The translations under genes were made by a program, and so were the position numbers. 64,000 nt of DNA from Bacillota bacterium (GTDB lineage Bacteria; Bacillota; Bacilli; Paenibacillales; Paenibacillaceae): the NCBI GenBank assembly GCA_023433615.1, contig JAEZCJ010000020.1, positions 1-64,000 of the forward strand. Reading direction: 5' to 3'. Below the pieces are notes generated by a model. The model did no database searches. It was not told the origin of the DNA and was given only the letters and a program-made list of their open reading frames with translations. Positions 1 through 8,295 of this stretch are shown piece after piece. Position 1 is the first letter of the stretch. Each line of letters begins with the position of its first letter.

Positions 1-819
1 GGCGAGCCGATCAAGTTCGTAGGCAAGAAGCTCGGAAGCGAGCTCGTTACCGACATTGGCGATGGCGTGAAAAAAGCTTCGACGTTCGCAGGCGACACGG
101 TCGGCCAAGTGGCGGGCGGCGTGTTCGACACGGCGGCAGGCTTGATCGGGAAGGATGAACATCAGCGCAATCAGGGGCTCGGCGAGATCGGAGAAGCGAT
201 CGGCCGGACCGCGAGGGGCGTCGTGCAGACCGGCAAAGGCGTCTACGTCAATGGCAAGGATGTCTATGAAGGATTGAAGGACGGCAACTACTCGCAGTTG
301 AAATCCGGCGCGGCCGGCATCGTGAAGACGGCTGCTGTTGCGACGATCGCAATCGGCGTCGTCGACTTCATCGAAGGCGCGGACACGGCTGCGGCCGAGC
401 CTATTGATACGCCGAACGATGGCCTCGCAGGCGATACGCATCCCGAGACAGGCGTGCCGTTCGAGTCCAAGGAAGTCATCATGCCGGACGGCAAGGTCGT
501 GGAGGGCGTATTCCCGGATTTTGAGGAGGCGTATGCCGCGCAGCTGCCGGAGTCGCTGTATATGGAGTCGGATGCGGTGCATTTTCACGCATGCAATATG
601 CAATTAGCCGAACAGATCCAGGCTGACCCACAGTTGGCCGAGCAGTTCACGGTGGATCAGCAGGCGCAGATCGCGGCCGGGCAGACGCCTGACGGCTATA
701 CGTGGCATCACTCGGAGGTGCCGGGCCGAATGGAGCTGGTGGATGGACAGATTCATGCGCAGACCGGCCACTTGGGCGGGCGCGAGCTGTGGGGCGGAGG
801 GGCCGAGCATCGCGGGTAA
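1..819 (+). CDS. C-terminal part of a polymorphic toxin with an HNH (WHH-type) nuclease domain, 5' end outside the window
   Basis: The frame is open from base 1, so the gene starts upstream; the first possible internal start is GTG 67. About the first 100 residues are Gly/Ala/Lys-rich with repeated amphipathic stretches, as in the central region of LXG-type secreted toxins. The last 50 residues carry the hallmarks of an HNH/endonuclease VII fold nuclease: a WHH triplet (in YTWHHSE), then MELVDGQIHAQTGHLGGR and a Trp-Gly-rich end with a final His-Arg. Such domains are DNases used in contact-dependent or type VII-secreted competition. The next gene is a hydrolase on the same strand and does not look like an immunity protein, although toxins of this class normally have one directly downstream. 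Nuclease assignment is fairly sure; the delivery route cannot be judged without the N-terminus. Confidence 0.75.
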   Translation, partial: GEPIKFVGKKLGSELVTDIGDGVKKASTFAGDTVGQVAGGVFDTAAGLIGKDEHQRNQGLGEIGEAIGRTARGVVQTGKGVYVNGKDVYEGLKDGNYSQLKSGAAGIVKTAAVATIAIGVVDFIEGADTAAAEPIDTPNDGLAGDTHPETGVPFESKEVIMPDGKVVEGVFPDFEEAYAAQLPESLYMESDAVHFHACNMQLAEQIQADPQLAEQFTVDQQAQIAAGQTPDGYTWHHSEVPGRMELVDGQIHAQTGHLGGRELWGGGAEHRG

Positions 820-897
820 TCTAGCATTTCGAGCTTAGGACAACTACGGATTACGGCATAAGTGGGTTACATACGAATCAGCAGGAGCGGTGATGCA

Positions 898-1929
898 GTG
901 CTATTGGTCTATATCATTATTATGGCGGCAGCTTTGCTGCTAGCGGGTTATGCCTACGAACAAGCCGCACGGCGTACGGATGCCGCAAGACCCCGTACAG
1001 GCGAACTCATCGATGTCGGCGAATATCGCATCCACGTAACGGACCGGGGGCATGGGGGCCCTGCAGTCGTCATTCTGCATGGCGCAGGGGATTGTTCCTA
1101 TTCGTGGATGCACGTTAGTAGAGAAGTAGCTAAGTTTACGCGAGTGGTCACCTATGACCGCGCAGGCATGGGGGCAAGCGAACCGGGTCCCGCGCCGACT
1201 GCCGTCCACACGGTCCATGAGCTGCATACGATGCTTGGCAAGGCCGATATCCCTGGACCCTATGTCCTGGCAGGCCATTCCCTAGGCGGCCTCGTAGCCA
1301 GGCTCTATGCCTTGGAACATCCCGACCAGGTTGCGGGATTAGTCTTCCTAGACTCGACGCATGAATATCTGAAGGATGACGCGAAATTCAAGCAAGGCTT
1401 CGCAGCTATCGGCGTGATGATCCGGGTCTTGAAGTTCTTATCCGCGTTCGGCATTCCGAGATTCGTGGGCAATGTCTTCGGGATCATCCCGATGTTCGGC
1501 AGCGAACGGCCTTATTACAAGCGCCAGCTTAGCGCCGAGGAATATAAGATGTGGAAGGCGATGGTGTACCGGATCTTTGCAGGGGATGCAGCAGGGGCAG
1601 AATTTAAGGGCGCATGGGACCTTATTGCAGCTGCGTCGCATCGGTTAGATAGCAGTGATCGTACGCCTCAATTCGCCGATCTCCCGATTGCAGTCCTTAA
1701 CAATCCGGGATTCGGCGACAACTGGACAGCGATGCAGAAGGAATTGGCTTCCCGTTCAACGAACCATACGCACCGCACGAGCGATCGCAAGGGACACAGC
1801 CTGCAGATGCCGCGCCCGGAGTATGTTGTAGAAGCCATAGGTCACGTCGTTGAGCAGGCACGGCAACGAGCGCGCGATATTCGTCCAGGCGTCGATGGAT
1901 GCGCGGGGCGCGACAAGACGTCATCATGA
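898..1929 (+). CDS. Membrane-anchored alpha/beta hydrolase
   Basis: Start GTG 898 is chosen because AGGAG lies about ten bases upstream (883-887); the frame extends back to GTG 862 without a good ribosome binding site. The first 20 residues (VLLVYIIIMAAALLLAG) form one membrane segment, so the enzyme is probably anchored with its catalytic domain outside. The fold is clear: oxyanion region HGAGDCSYSW, strand VTYDRAGMGASEPG, nucleophile elbow GHSLGG with Ser128, and a late His in DRKGHSLQMPRPEYV. Length (343 residues) suits a single-domain esterase or lipase. The substrate cannot be told. It ends 34 bases before the convergent YtkA-like gene. Confidence 0.85.
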   Translation: MLLVYIIIMAAALLLAGYAYEQAARRTDAARPRTGELIDVGEYRIHVTDRGHGGPAVVILHGAGDCSYSWMHVSREVAKFTRVVTYDRAGMGASEPGPAPTAVHTVHELHTMLGKADIPGPYVLAGHSLGGLVARLYALEHPDQVAGLVFLDSTHEYLKDDAKFKQGFAAIGVMIRVLKFLSAFGIPRFVGNVFGIIPMFGSERPYYKRQLSAEEYKMWKAMVYRIFAGDAAGAEFKGAWDLIAAASHRLDSSDRTPQFADLPIAVLNNPGFGDNWTAMQKELASRSTNHTHRTSDRKGHSLQMPRPEYVVEAIGHVVEQARQRARDIRPGVDGCAGRDKTSS

Positions 1930-1963
1930 TCGCGCATCGGCGGTCGACGGCGTGGCATGCGGA

Positions 1964-2374
1964 TCAGATTTTCTCGGCAGTAACCGTGAAAGGGATCTTC
2001 TTCATGGCGTGGAAATTACGTGCCGACACATGATAATAGACGAAGTACGATCCCGGTTCGGTAATGGACAGCTTAGCGATGTAGCGTCCATCCTCTTGGT
2101 GAGTGGCAGGCAGCATCATATGAGGTTCTTGCCCCTCTTTCCACCATTCGAATATGACTTCGCTCGCGTCATCCACTGGTTGACCCTCCTGGGTAACGGT
2201 TACCGCAAAAGTAACGTTGTCGCCGGCAGCAGGTTGACTCGGTTCGAGCGTGAATTCGGATTCGACAGGCGTAGAAGCATGTAGAGCTGTTTGATGTCGA
2301 TCTTGACCGCAGGCTGTCACGGCAAGGAGCAACAGCAGACACGGCAGCAAGTACATCGAGCGTTTCAATTCCAA
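1964..2374 (-). CDS. YtkA/FixH-like lipoprotein
   Basis: The N-terminus is a lipoprotein signal peptide: basic MELKRSM, hydrophobic LLPCLLLLLAV, lipobox TACG. The mature part is one immunoglobulin-like beta domain (FTLEPSQPAAGDNVTFAVTVTQEG ... YFVYYHVSARNFHAMKKIPFTV), the pattern of YtkA-like domains found in Firmicute surface lipoproteins, often near copper-handling genes. Start TTG 2374 has AAAGGGA upstream; an ATG at codon 7 is the alternative. The role is unknown; a larger lipoprotein with related His-rich beta domains is encoded at 10783-11595. Confidence 0.7.
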   Translation of the reverse strand: MELKRSMYLLPCLLLLLAVTACGQDRHQTALHASTPVESEFTLEPSQPAAGDNVTFAVTVTQEGQPVDDASEVIFEWWKEGQEPHMMLPATHQEDGRYIAKLSITEPGSYFVYYHVSARNFHAMKKIPFTVTAEKI

Positions 2375-2437
2375 CTGGATTCAATCCCTTTCTGTTTCAA
2401 GTTTATTAGTCACTGTGCTGAATATTTCCCCCGCTTG

Positions 2438-2887
2438 TTACATGAATATCGGAGCGAGCAGAAAGGCTGCAATAAAGAAATCCAAAACCGTGCACCATTC
2501 CGAGTACCACCGCCAGACGATCTTGTTGCTCCGAAAATGAACAAAGTCCCAGATCGCATGGCCGATATATCCTGCCGCAAGCAGGATCAGTCCTGTTTCT
2601 CTGTCGACATACAGAGACACTACCGCGATAATACTGAAGAACAGCAATGCGGCCGCCTGGATCAAGATGTTACGAACCCCGCGGAGATGCCCGCGAATTG
2701 CGCCTGCAATCGGGTAGACAAGCGCGATAAGAATCAAGATAAACGACATGGGATCCGTCGAAGCAGGGAGCCCTGTCGCGGCCATAGCTAACGCCAACAA
2801 TGAGGGCCATCGTTTCAGCAATTGTATGCCTGCAAACTTCAATCTTCCTCTCTCTTTGACATCTTCGTCTTTTCTGGCCAATTCCAT
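2438..2887 (-). CDS. Small integral membrane protein of unknown function
   Basis: Start ATG 2887 is chosen because GGAG precedes it by eight bases (GAGGAGTGATTGCC); the frame extends upstream to 2929 without such a site. The 149-residue protein has a charged N-terminal tail (MELARKDEDVKERGRLKF), then about four to five hydrophobic segments, and a conserved-looking motif GYIGHAIWDFVHFRSNKIVWRW between segments, with His and Asp in the membrane interface. I do not recognise the family. It stands alone on the minus strand, divergent from the histidine kinase at 3052. Confidence 0.65.
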   Translation of the reverse strand: MELARKDEDVKERGRLKFAGIQLLKRWPSLLALAMAATGLPASTDPMSFILILIALVYPIAGAIRGHLRGVRNILIQAAALLFFSIIAVVSLYVDRETGLILLAAGYIGHAIWDFVHFRSNKIVWRWYSEWCTVLDFFIAAFLLAPIFM

Positions 2888-3051
2888 GGCAATCACTCCT
2901 CGTTTTCTTTTGCACCCCAAAATTAACACATTGCGAATCCTTTTACGTCTATCTACAGTTGATCTTTATTTCGCGTCTATATCGATCGATTGATGAGCAA
3001 GACGGATTCATCTGTTATGATGAAGTAAACCGCCCTAATAAAGGATTAAAG

Positions 3052-4266
3052 ATGAATAAAAATATATTTCAACGCTTTAACGCCCGCGCCGCACATACGA
3101 TCTTTATCGCTGCTTTTTTCATATTGATCATGCCAGAGTATCCTTTACTGCATATCCGCGTACTTATCGTGTACGCTGCCTTCGCGGCTTGTTACATAGG
3201 GATGGCGGCAGCGCCTGCAGGATGGTGGAATGCTAAGCGGTATGTCCTTGCGGTCTGCATTCTTGCCGGCATAACCCTCATCATTCGCACCGTACATTCC
3301 GATTACCCTGATCACCGCATTTTCTGGCCGCTGTTGTATATGCTGGGGGTAGCCGATACGAAGTGGAACCGTTCGACCGTTGTGCTCGCCGTCGTCACGG
3401 TCTGCCTAATTGCAGCATTGATGGCGTTCGACGGCGTGTCATACGGCGCTCTTATAGCAGCTGTCCTCCTGTATGTCGCGGTCCGAAATCAAAGCCTGCT
3501 TCGCGAAGCGCATCGAACGAACCGCAAGCAGCTGGAACAACTGAATACGGCGTATTCTGAATTGCAGCAAACATCTGTTCAGGCAATGGGTTATGCTGCG
3601 CTGACAGAGCGTACGAGATTGGCACGCGACATTCATGACGGGTTCGGGCATCAGATGACCTCGCTTATTGTACAGCTTCAAGCGTTGAAGCTGATGATTC
3701 CTTTAGATCCAGCAGGGGCGGCAGACAACGTAGACGAAATTCTGAAGGTAGCTAGGAAAGGGATGGATGAGGTAAGGCTTGCAGTGAAGGAATGGTCGGA
3801 CGATGAGAAAGGCATGGGGCCGATCGCGCTGAAAGGACTTGTCTCTCAGGTCGAAGCCAATTCTACGGTACGGATACAATACCAAGAAATCGGCCCGATC
3901 AGTGAGTGGCCGGTTGCATGCAGCGTCGTTCTCTACAGAATCTTGCAAGAAGCGTTAACCAATATTCTCAAGCACGCTGATGCGGTACAGGTCAACATTG
4001 AAGTGGAAGAAGAGAACGAACAAGTAAAGCTGCTCGTTACGGATGACGGTAATTTCAGCAACGAGAAACCATTGAATTTCGGATTTGGGCTTAACGGCAT
4101 GGTCGATAGATGCGAATCAGCCGGAGGGAGCATCACTTTCTCCGCAAATTCACCGCATGGCTTAAAGATGCTAGCCGTTATTCCGCTCCATATGACTCCC
4201 AGTACGGCTGATAAGGAGACGCTGCATGCATACCGGGAAAATGATTCGAATCGTATTGGCGGATGA
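3052..4266 (+). CDS. NarL-type sensor histidine kinase (HisKA_3)
   Basis: Start ATG 3052 has AAGGA six bases upstream; the frame runs back to 2959 but without a site. About five to six membrane segments fill residues 10-150, then a short coiled coil, then the HisKA_3 dimerisation helix ERTRLARDIHDGFGHQMTSL with phospho-acceptor His195, and a C-terminal HATPase domain (ILQEALTNILKHADA for the N box, TDDGN and FGFGLNGM for the G boxes). The membrane domain has no large outside loop, so it probably senses a membrane-linked stress. The response regulator overlaps its 3' end by 41 bases, so the pair is translationally coupled. Confidence 0.92.
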   Translation: MNKNIFQRFNARAAHTIFIAAFFILIMPEYPLLHIRVLIVYAAFAACYIGMAAAPAGWWNAKRYVLAVCILAGITLIIRTVHSDYPDHRIFWPLLYMLGVADTKWNRSTVVLAVVTVCLIAALMAFDGVSYGALIAAVLLYVAVRNQSLLREAHRTNRKQLEQLNTAYSELQQTSVQAMGYAALTERTRLARDIHDGFGHQMTSLIVQLQALKLMIPLDPAGAADNVDEILKVARKGMDEVRLAVKEWSDDEKGMGPIALKGLVSQVEANSTVRIQYQEIGPISEWPVACSVVLYRILQEALTNILKHADAVQVNIEVEEENEQVKLLVTDDGNFSNEKPLNFGFGLNGMVDRCESAGGSITFSANSPHGLKMLAVIPLHMTPSTADKETLHAYRENDSNRIGG

Positions 4267-4897
4267 CCAGCCTTACATTCGCAAAGGATTGCGCTACATC
4301 GTGGACATTCAAATAGACATGCAGGTGGTCGGAGAGGCCTCGACCGGAGAAGAAGCGGTCGACGTTGCATTGCGGAGCGTGCCAGATATCGTCCTGATGG
4401 ATATCCGCATGCCGGGCGGAACCGGAATAATGGCAACAAAGGCTATCGTGGAAGCTTTGCCCGATACAAAAGTCGTCCTCTTAACGACTTTCGATGTGGA
4501 GCAATACGTGTATGACGGGATTCGTGCCGGGGCTTCCGGTTATTTATTGAAAGATACGGATACCGATGAACTGCTAAGCGGCATACGGGCCATGTACCGG
4601 GGGGCTACCCTGTTCAATAGCAGCACGGCCAAACGCGCCTTAGACCAAATATTAACTTCAGGCATGCAGGAGCCGGATCCACCCGGAATAGACCGACTGC
4701 TTGGCGCCTTGACGGAGCGTGAAACAGAAGTGCTGCAGCTGCTTGCTTACGGGAAGAGAAATCACGAGATATCTGCGATTCTATGTATTTCTGAAGGAAC
4801 AATCAAAACGCACATCCACCATATTATGCAAAAACTCGGGGCGCAGGACCGCACTCAAGCTGTGGTTACAGCCATTCGGATGAAGCTTGTGAAATAG
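4226..4897 (+). CDS. NarL/LuxR-family response regulator
   Basis: A receiver domain (residues 6-120; phospho-acceptor Asp59 in IVLMDIRMPG, Lys in LLKDTDTDEL) is followed by a LuxR-type helix-turn-helix (LTEREVLQLLAYGKRNHEISAILCISEGTIKTHIHHIMQKLG pattern, residues 160-210). Start ATG 4226 has AAGGAG seven bases upstream and overlaps the kinase gene, so the two form one two-component system. The next gene, an efflux pump, is convergent and separated by a terminator, so it is not in the same transcript, though it could be a target. Confidence 0.93.
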   Translation: MHTGKMIRIVLADDQPYIRKGLRYIVDIQIDMQVVGEASTGEEAVDVALRSVPDIVLMDIRMPGGTGIMATKAIVEALPDTKVVLLTTFDVEQYVYDGIRAGASGYLLKDTDTDELLSGIRAMYRGATLFNSSTAKRALDQILTSGMQEPDPPGIDRLLGALTERETEVLQLLAYGKRNHEISAILCISEGTIKTHIHHIMQKLGAQDRTQAVVTAIRMKLVK

Positions 4898-4909
4898 AAA
4901 AGGAACTGT

Positions 4910-4950
4910 AGAAAGGGTCACCGTATGCTTCCTGCCCGGTGACCCTTTCT
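4910..4950. terminator. Bidirectional terminator between the response regulator and the efflux gene
   Basis: Perfect 14-base inverted repeat: AGAAAGGGTCACCG at 4910-4923 and CGGTGACCCTTTCT at 4937-4950, with a 13-base loop. It lies between two convergent genes and can serve both. Confidence 0.85.
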
Positions 4951-4962
4951 ATCTGAAGAGCA

Positions 4963-6510
4963 TTATTCAATCGTTCGTACACGGCGCAGGACGATGAAAG
5001 CCAGCACCGCCATGATTAGGACTAAGCCGGCACTGATTGCGGCAATGGCGTTGAGGGCGTCTGTGAATGCGGCGTGAGCGATGGCCATTAATCGGTCCGC
5101 GAGATCGGGAGATAGCTTGTTAGCTGCGGAAACAGCCCCGGCAATCGTATCCCGGCTGGCGTCAGCGGCATCGGCGGGTATTCCAGCCGTGTTCGGAACG
5201 TCCAACTGGCGGCTGTATACAGCGGCTCCGACACTTCCGAGAATGGCGACTCCAAGCGCCATGCCCAGCTCACTGCTCGTTTCCGACATGGCCGATGCAG
5301 ACCCTGCCCTTTCCGGTGGGGCTGAACCGATAATAAAATCTGTTGCGAGCACACCGATTGGCCCCAACCCGATGGCGATAACCACGTATCCAGCAATAAG
5401 CAGCGCAAATCCGGACGAGCCTGCAACTTGAGTCAACATGAGGCTCCCCATGGCTATGATCACCAGACACGCGCTTACCACATGACCTGGGCTAATTCGG
5501 CTGACAATAGAAGACGCGAGCATAGATCCTACTGTTACCGCCAACATTGACGGCAGTGTCCAAATTCCTGCTCGCAGCGGGGACAGACCTTCAACCAATT
5601 GGAGATACTGGCTGACCATTAATCCGATTCCGCCCATTGCGGCAGTACATAATAGCATCATCCCCAAGGAAACGCTGATACGACGGTCTTTCAATAGGTT
5701 CAAGTCGAGCAGCGGATGGTCCAATCGGCGCTGCCGGACGAAGAAAGCAGCGCCGAATGCTGCACCTGCCAGCATTGCCAGCATCGGTACGCCATGTAAT
5801 CCGTCCTGTGCCCACTCCTTCAGCCCATAAATGAAAGGCATAACCGCCGCCAAATACAGGCAAACGCTTGACAAGTCCAATCGACCGGCTCCGGCATCAC
5901 GATACTCGGGTAACAAAATCGGTGCGGTAATCAACAAGACGATCATAACCGGTACACCTAATAGAAACACTGCGCCCCAATGGAAGTATTCGAGCAGCAG
6001 CCCGCCGGCAAGCGGACCGAGCGCCATTCCGCCAGAGAAACAGCTCATCCAGACGCCTACCGCCAAGCCCCGCTGTTTGGGATCCTTAAACATGTTGCTG
6101 ATCAAAGCAAGCGTCGACGGCATTAACGTAGCGCCAGCAACCCCGAGGAATGCGCGAGCCGTGATCAGCATTTCCGCGCTGTTCGAAAAAGCTGCTGCTG
6201 CCGAAGCGGCACCGAATGCGGCAGCGCCGATCATCAACAGTTTGCGGCGCCCGATACGGTCGCCGATCATCCCCATCGTAATCAGACAACCGGCAATCAT
6301 GAAGCCGTAGATGTCCATGATCCATAGCAGCTGCACGCCGCTCGGCGAAAGGTCTGCGCTAAGATGAGGAATGGCGAGGTAAAGCACGCTCATATCCAAA
6401 GCCAGAATCAGTGTAGGCAGTGCCAGAACAGCAAGCCCGATCCATTCTCTCCGTCCGGCTCGTTCCGGTTGTCCGGAGGACATATTGTCCAACCCTTGTA
6501 TCGATTCCAT
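4963..6510 (-). CDS. DHA2-family (14-TM) MFS drug efflux transporter
   Basis: A QacA/EmrB-like proton-driven multidrug exporter. About 14 hydrophobic segments are visible, with the family motifs LDMSVLYLAIPHLSADL in TM1, GMIGDRIGRRKLLMIG (motif A, loop 2-3), and GVAGATLMPSTLALI followed by the motif-C-like region in TM5. Start ATG 6510 has AGGAG about 12 bases upstream; ATG 6534 and a start at 6561 are possible but lack a site. A YCII-domain gene lies directly upstream on the same strand and a divergent HxlR regulator follows, an arrangement typical of drug- or quinone-responsive efflux operons. The substrate is unknown. Confidence 0.9.
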   Translation of the reverse strand: MESIQGLDNMSSGQPERAGRREWIGLAVLALPTLILALDMSVLYLAIPHLSADLSPSGVQLLWIMDIYGFMIAGCLITMGMIGDRIGRRKLLMIGAAAFGAASAAAAFSNSAEMLITARAFLGVAGATLMPSTLALISNMFKDPKQRGLAVGVWMSCFSGGMALGPLAGGLLLEYFHWGAVFLLGVPVMIVLLITAPILLPEYRDAGAGRLDLSSVCLYLAAVMPFIYGLKEWAQDGLHGVPMLAMLAGAAFGAAFFVRQRRLDHPLLDLNLLKDRRISVSLGMMLLCTAAMGGIGLMVSQYLQLVEGLSPLRAGIWTLPSMLAVTVGSMLASSIVSRISPGHVVSACLVIIAMGSLMLTQVAGSSGFALLIAGYVVIAIGLGPIGVLATDFIIGSAPPERAGSASAMSETSSELGMALGVAILGSVGAAVYSRQLDVPNTAGIPADAADASRDTIAGAVSAANKLSPDLADRLMAIAHAAFTDALNAIAAISAGLVLIMAVLAFIVLRRVRTIE

Positions 6511-6569
6511 ACCTTGTAGACTCTCCTCTTTCATATTCACGGCAGCAGACCAATGCTGCAAGAAGTCTT

Positions 6570-6863
6570 TTACAGAGATTCAAAAACCTCGATTTTCCCG
6601 CCATATTGTAATTCCGGCCAGTTATCCGTTAACGCGAGAGCCGCTTCCATGGAATCAGCCTCAATGATGGATATTCCGAATATATCCCCAGAGTTGCCGA
6701 GAATGCCCTCCGAAGTTACAGTGTGCCGCCCATAACCGGCGAATCCTTGTTTCTCATATCCCTGTGATTGTAGATTGCCGATCCATTTCCACAAATCGTC
6801 GACATTCTCTTGATACTTCTCCGGAGGTACATTCCCTCCATGGTAGATAAACATAAATCGCAT
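6570..6863 (-). CDS. YCII-domain protein
   Basis: A 97-residue ferredoxin-like protein with the YCII/DGPF signature: N-terminal MRFMFIYHGG, a helix with PPEKYQENVDDLWKWIGNL, then FGISIIEADSMEAALALTDNWPEL and a C-terminal GGKIEVFESL strand. The family may act on small aromatic or chlorinated compounds but its chemistry is poorly known. GGAGAGGAG precedes ATG 6863. It is the first gene of the minus-strand unit with the efflux pump, so it may modify or sense the pumped compound. Confidence 0.85.
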   Translation of the reverse strand: MRFMFIYHGGNVPPEKYQENVDDLWKWIGNLQSQGYEKQGFAGYGRHTVTSEGILGNSGDIFGISIIEADSMEAALALTDNWPELQYGGKIEVFESL

Positions 6864-6891
6864 AAGCTGATTCTCCTCTCCTTATTTTCAG

Positions 6892-6920
6892 TTGCATTTT
6901 GAAACTGAACACAGTATAAT
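6892..6920 (+). promoter_or_regulatory. Sigma-A-type promoter of the hxlR-family gene
   Basis: TTGCAT at 6892-6897, an exact 17-base spacer, and a consensus TATAAT at 6915-6920. It lies in the 90-base divergent region between the YCII-efflux unit and the HxlR gene, whose start follows at 6954. Confidence 0.75.
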
Positions 6921-6953
6921 TTAATCAAGTCAACTCGTCAAGGGGGATTGTTT

Positions 6954-7406
6954 ATGTCAGAAACTTCGAAAATACTGCGCTCCGATTGTCCCATTAATTA
7001 TTCTCTTCAAATGCTGGGCGACTCATGGTCGCTGCTGATTATCCGGGATATTCTATTTGCCGGCAAAAAAACATTCGGCGAATTTCTCTCATCGGACGAA
7101 GGAATCGCGCGCAATATCCTGACTAACCGGCTTTCCAATTTGGTGCAGAACGGAATTATCGTGAAGGGTCCTCATCCCACCGACAGGCGAAAAGAAATTT
7201 ATTCGTTGTCGGACAAAGGATTGGATCTCATTCCTCTCTTGCTGGAATTGTCGGCTTGGGGAGCAAGAAATGAACCAAAGACCGCAGCTAATTTTGCATG
7301 GGTTGAAAATATGCAGATGGAGAAAGAAGAATTGATCGCACATATTCGTCAGACCGCGGCCGAGGGCAACTCGGTGTTTGGAGAATCGCTTCCCTCGACA
7401 CGATAG
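6954..7406 (+). CDS. HxlR-family winged-helix regulator
   Basis: The HxlR pattern is complete: CPINYSLQMLGDSWSLLIIRDILFAGKKTFGEFLSS with the Cys near the N-terminus, GIARNILTNRLSNLVQNGIIVKG as the recognition part, and the wing with YSLSDKGLDLIPLL. Such regulators sense electrophiles or quinones, often through the N-terminal Cys (here Cys12). Start ATG 6954 has AAGGGGGA about six bases upstream. It is divergent from the YCII and efflux genes and probably represses them and itself. Confidence 0.9.
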   Translation: MSETSKILRSDCPINYSLQMLGDSWSLLIIRDILFAGKKTFGEFLSSDEGIARNILTNRLSNLVQNGIIVKGPHPTDRRKEIYSLSDKGLDLIPLLLELSAWGARNEPKTAANFAWVENMQMEKEELIAHIRQTAAEGNSVFGESLPSTR

Positions 7407-7437
7407 CTCAATAAGGTTGATAAATTCTGTCACCTTC

Positions 7438-7475
7438 GCTTCCCGCGCCATTTTGCGCGGGGAGCGCATTTTTTT
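7438..7475 (+). terminator. Intrinsic terminator after the hxlR-family gene
   Basis: GCTTCCCGCGC (7438-7448) pairs with GCGCGGGGAGC (7455-7465, one mismatch) across a six-base loop, followed by a run of T at 7469-7475. Confidence 0.85.
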
Positions 7476-7522
7476 GCGTGGAGGCGGTGCATCGTTTGCG
7501 CGGGTGCGGTCCAACCTTTGCG
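7473..7522 (+). repeat. Three TTTGCG direct repeats at 22-base spacing upstream of the ABC operon
   Basis: TTTGCG occurs at 7473, 7495 and 7517, exactly 22 bases apart, and the first two 22-base units agree at most positions (shared GCGGT and CA after the core). Two helical turns between copies put them on one face of the DNA, as expected for a regulator that binds direct repeats upstream of the operon starting at 7591. The first copy overlaps the T-run of the terminator. Confidence 0.5.
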
Positions 7523-7590
7523 TCTTGAGGGAAGCAGCCCTGGGATAAGATGGGTTCATACCGGATGACCATCCAATATCGAAGGGGCGA

Positions 7591-8295
7591 ATGAAGATGA
7601 TTCAAGCGAGAGGATTGACCAAGACGTACCGGTTGGAAGCGGGCGATTTCCACGCGCTCAAGGCGACGGACGCAGCGATCGCCAAGGGCGAGTTCATCGC
7701 CATTATGGGGCCGAGCGGCTCGGGCAAAAGCACGCTGCTCCAGCTCATCGGCGGGCTCGACCTGCCGACCTCGGGCATGATTACGGTGGACGGCGTGGAG
7801 CTGCAGCGCCTCAATGAGAAGGAACGCACGCTGTTCCGCCGCACGCGCGTCGGCTTCGTGTTCCAGAACTATCAGCTGCTGCCGATGATGACCGTGGCCG
7901 AGAACGTCGGGCTGGCGCTCGCGGCGAACAAGACGCCGAAGGCCGAGACGCAGAAGATCGTGAAGCAGCTGCTCGAGGAGGTCGGTCTCGCGGATAAGGC
8001 CGCGAGCTTCCCCTCTCAACTAAGCGGCGGCCAGCAGCAGCGGGTGGCAATCGCAAGGGCGCTCGCGATGAAGCCGCCGCTCATCCTGGCGGATGAACCG
8101 ACCGGCAACCTCGACCGCAGGAACGGCGAGAGCGTGCTGCAGCTGCTCGCCAGGCTGAATCGGCAAGAAGGCATCACGGTCGTTATGGTGACGCATGATC
8201 CGCAAGCCGCTCAGACGGCGGACCGGATCATCGAGCTGCGCGACGGCGAGATCGTGGAGCATAACGCGGCCGCGGCAGGAGGGATGCGCGCATGA
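7591..8295 (+). CDS. ABC transporter ATP-binding protein (LolD/MacB type)
   Basis: A 234-residue ATPase of the MacB/LolD group: Walker A GPSGSGKST (residues 44-52), Q loop VFQNYQLLP, signature LSGGQQQRVAIARALA, Walker B LILADEPTGNLD, and the H-loop MVTHDP. AAGGGGCGA lies just before ATG 7591. It overlaps the permease gene by four bases (ATGA), so it is the energy-supplying half of a transporter with the 832-residue FtsX-type permease. Such systems move lipoproteins, peptides or antibiotics, or act mechanically at the membrane. Confidence 0.93.
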   Translation: MKMIQARGLTKTYRLEAGDFHALKATDAAIAKGEFIAIMGPSGSGKSTLLQLIGGLDLPTSGMITVDGVELQRLNEKERTLFRRTRVGFVFQNYQLLPMMTVAENVGLALAANKTPKAETQKIVKQLLEEVGLADKAASFPSQLSGGQQQRVAIARALAMKPPLILADEPTGNLDRRNGESVLQLLARLNRQEGITVVMVTHDPQAAQTADRIIELRDGEIVEHNAAAAGGMRA

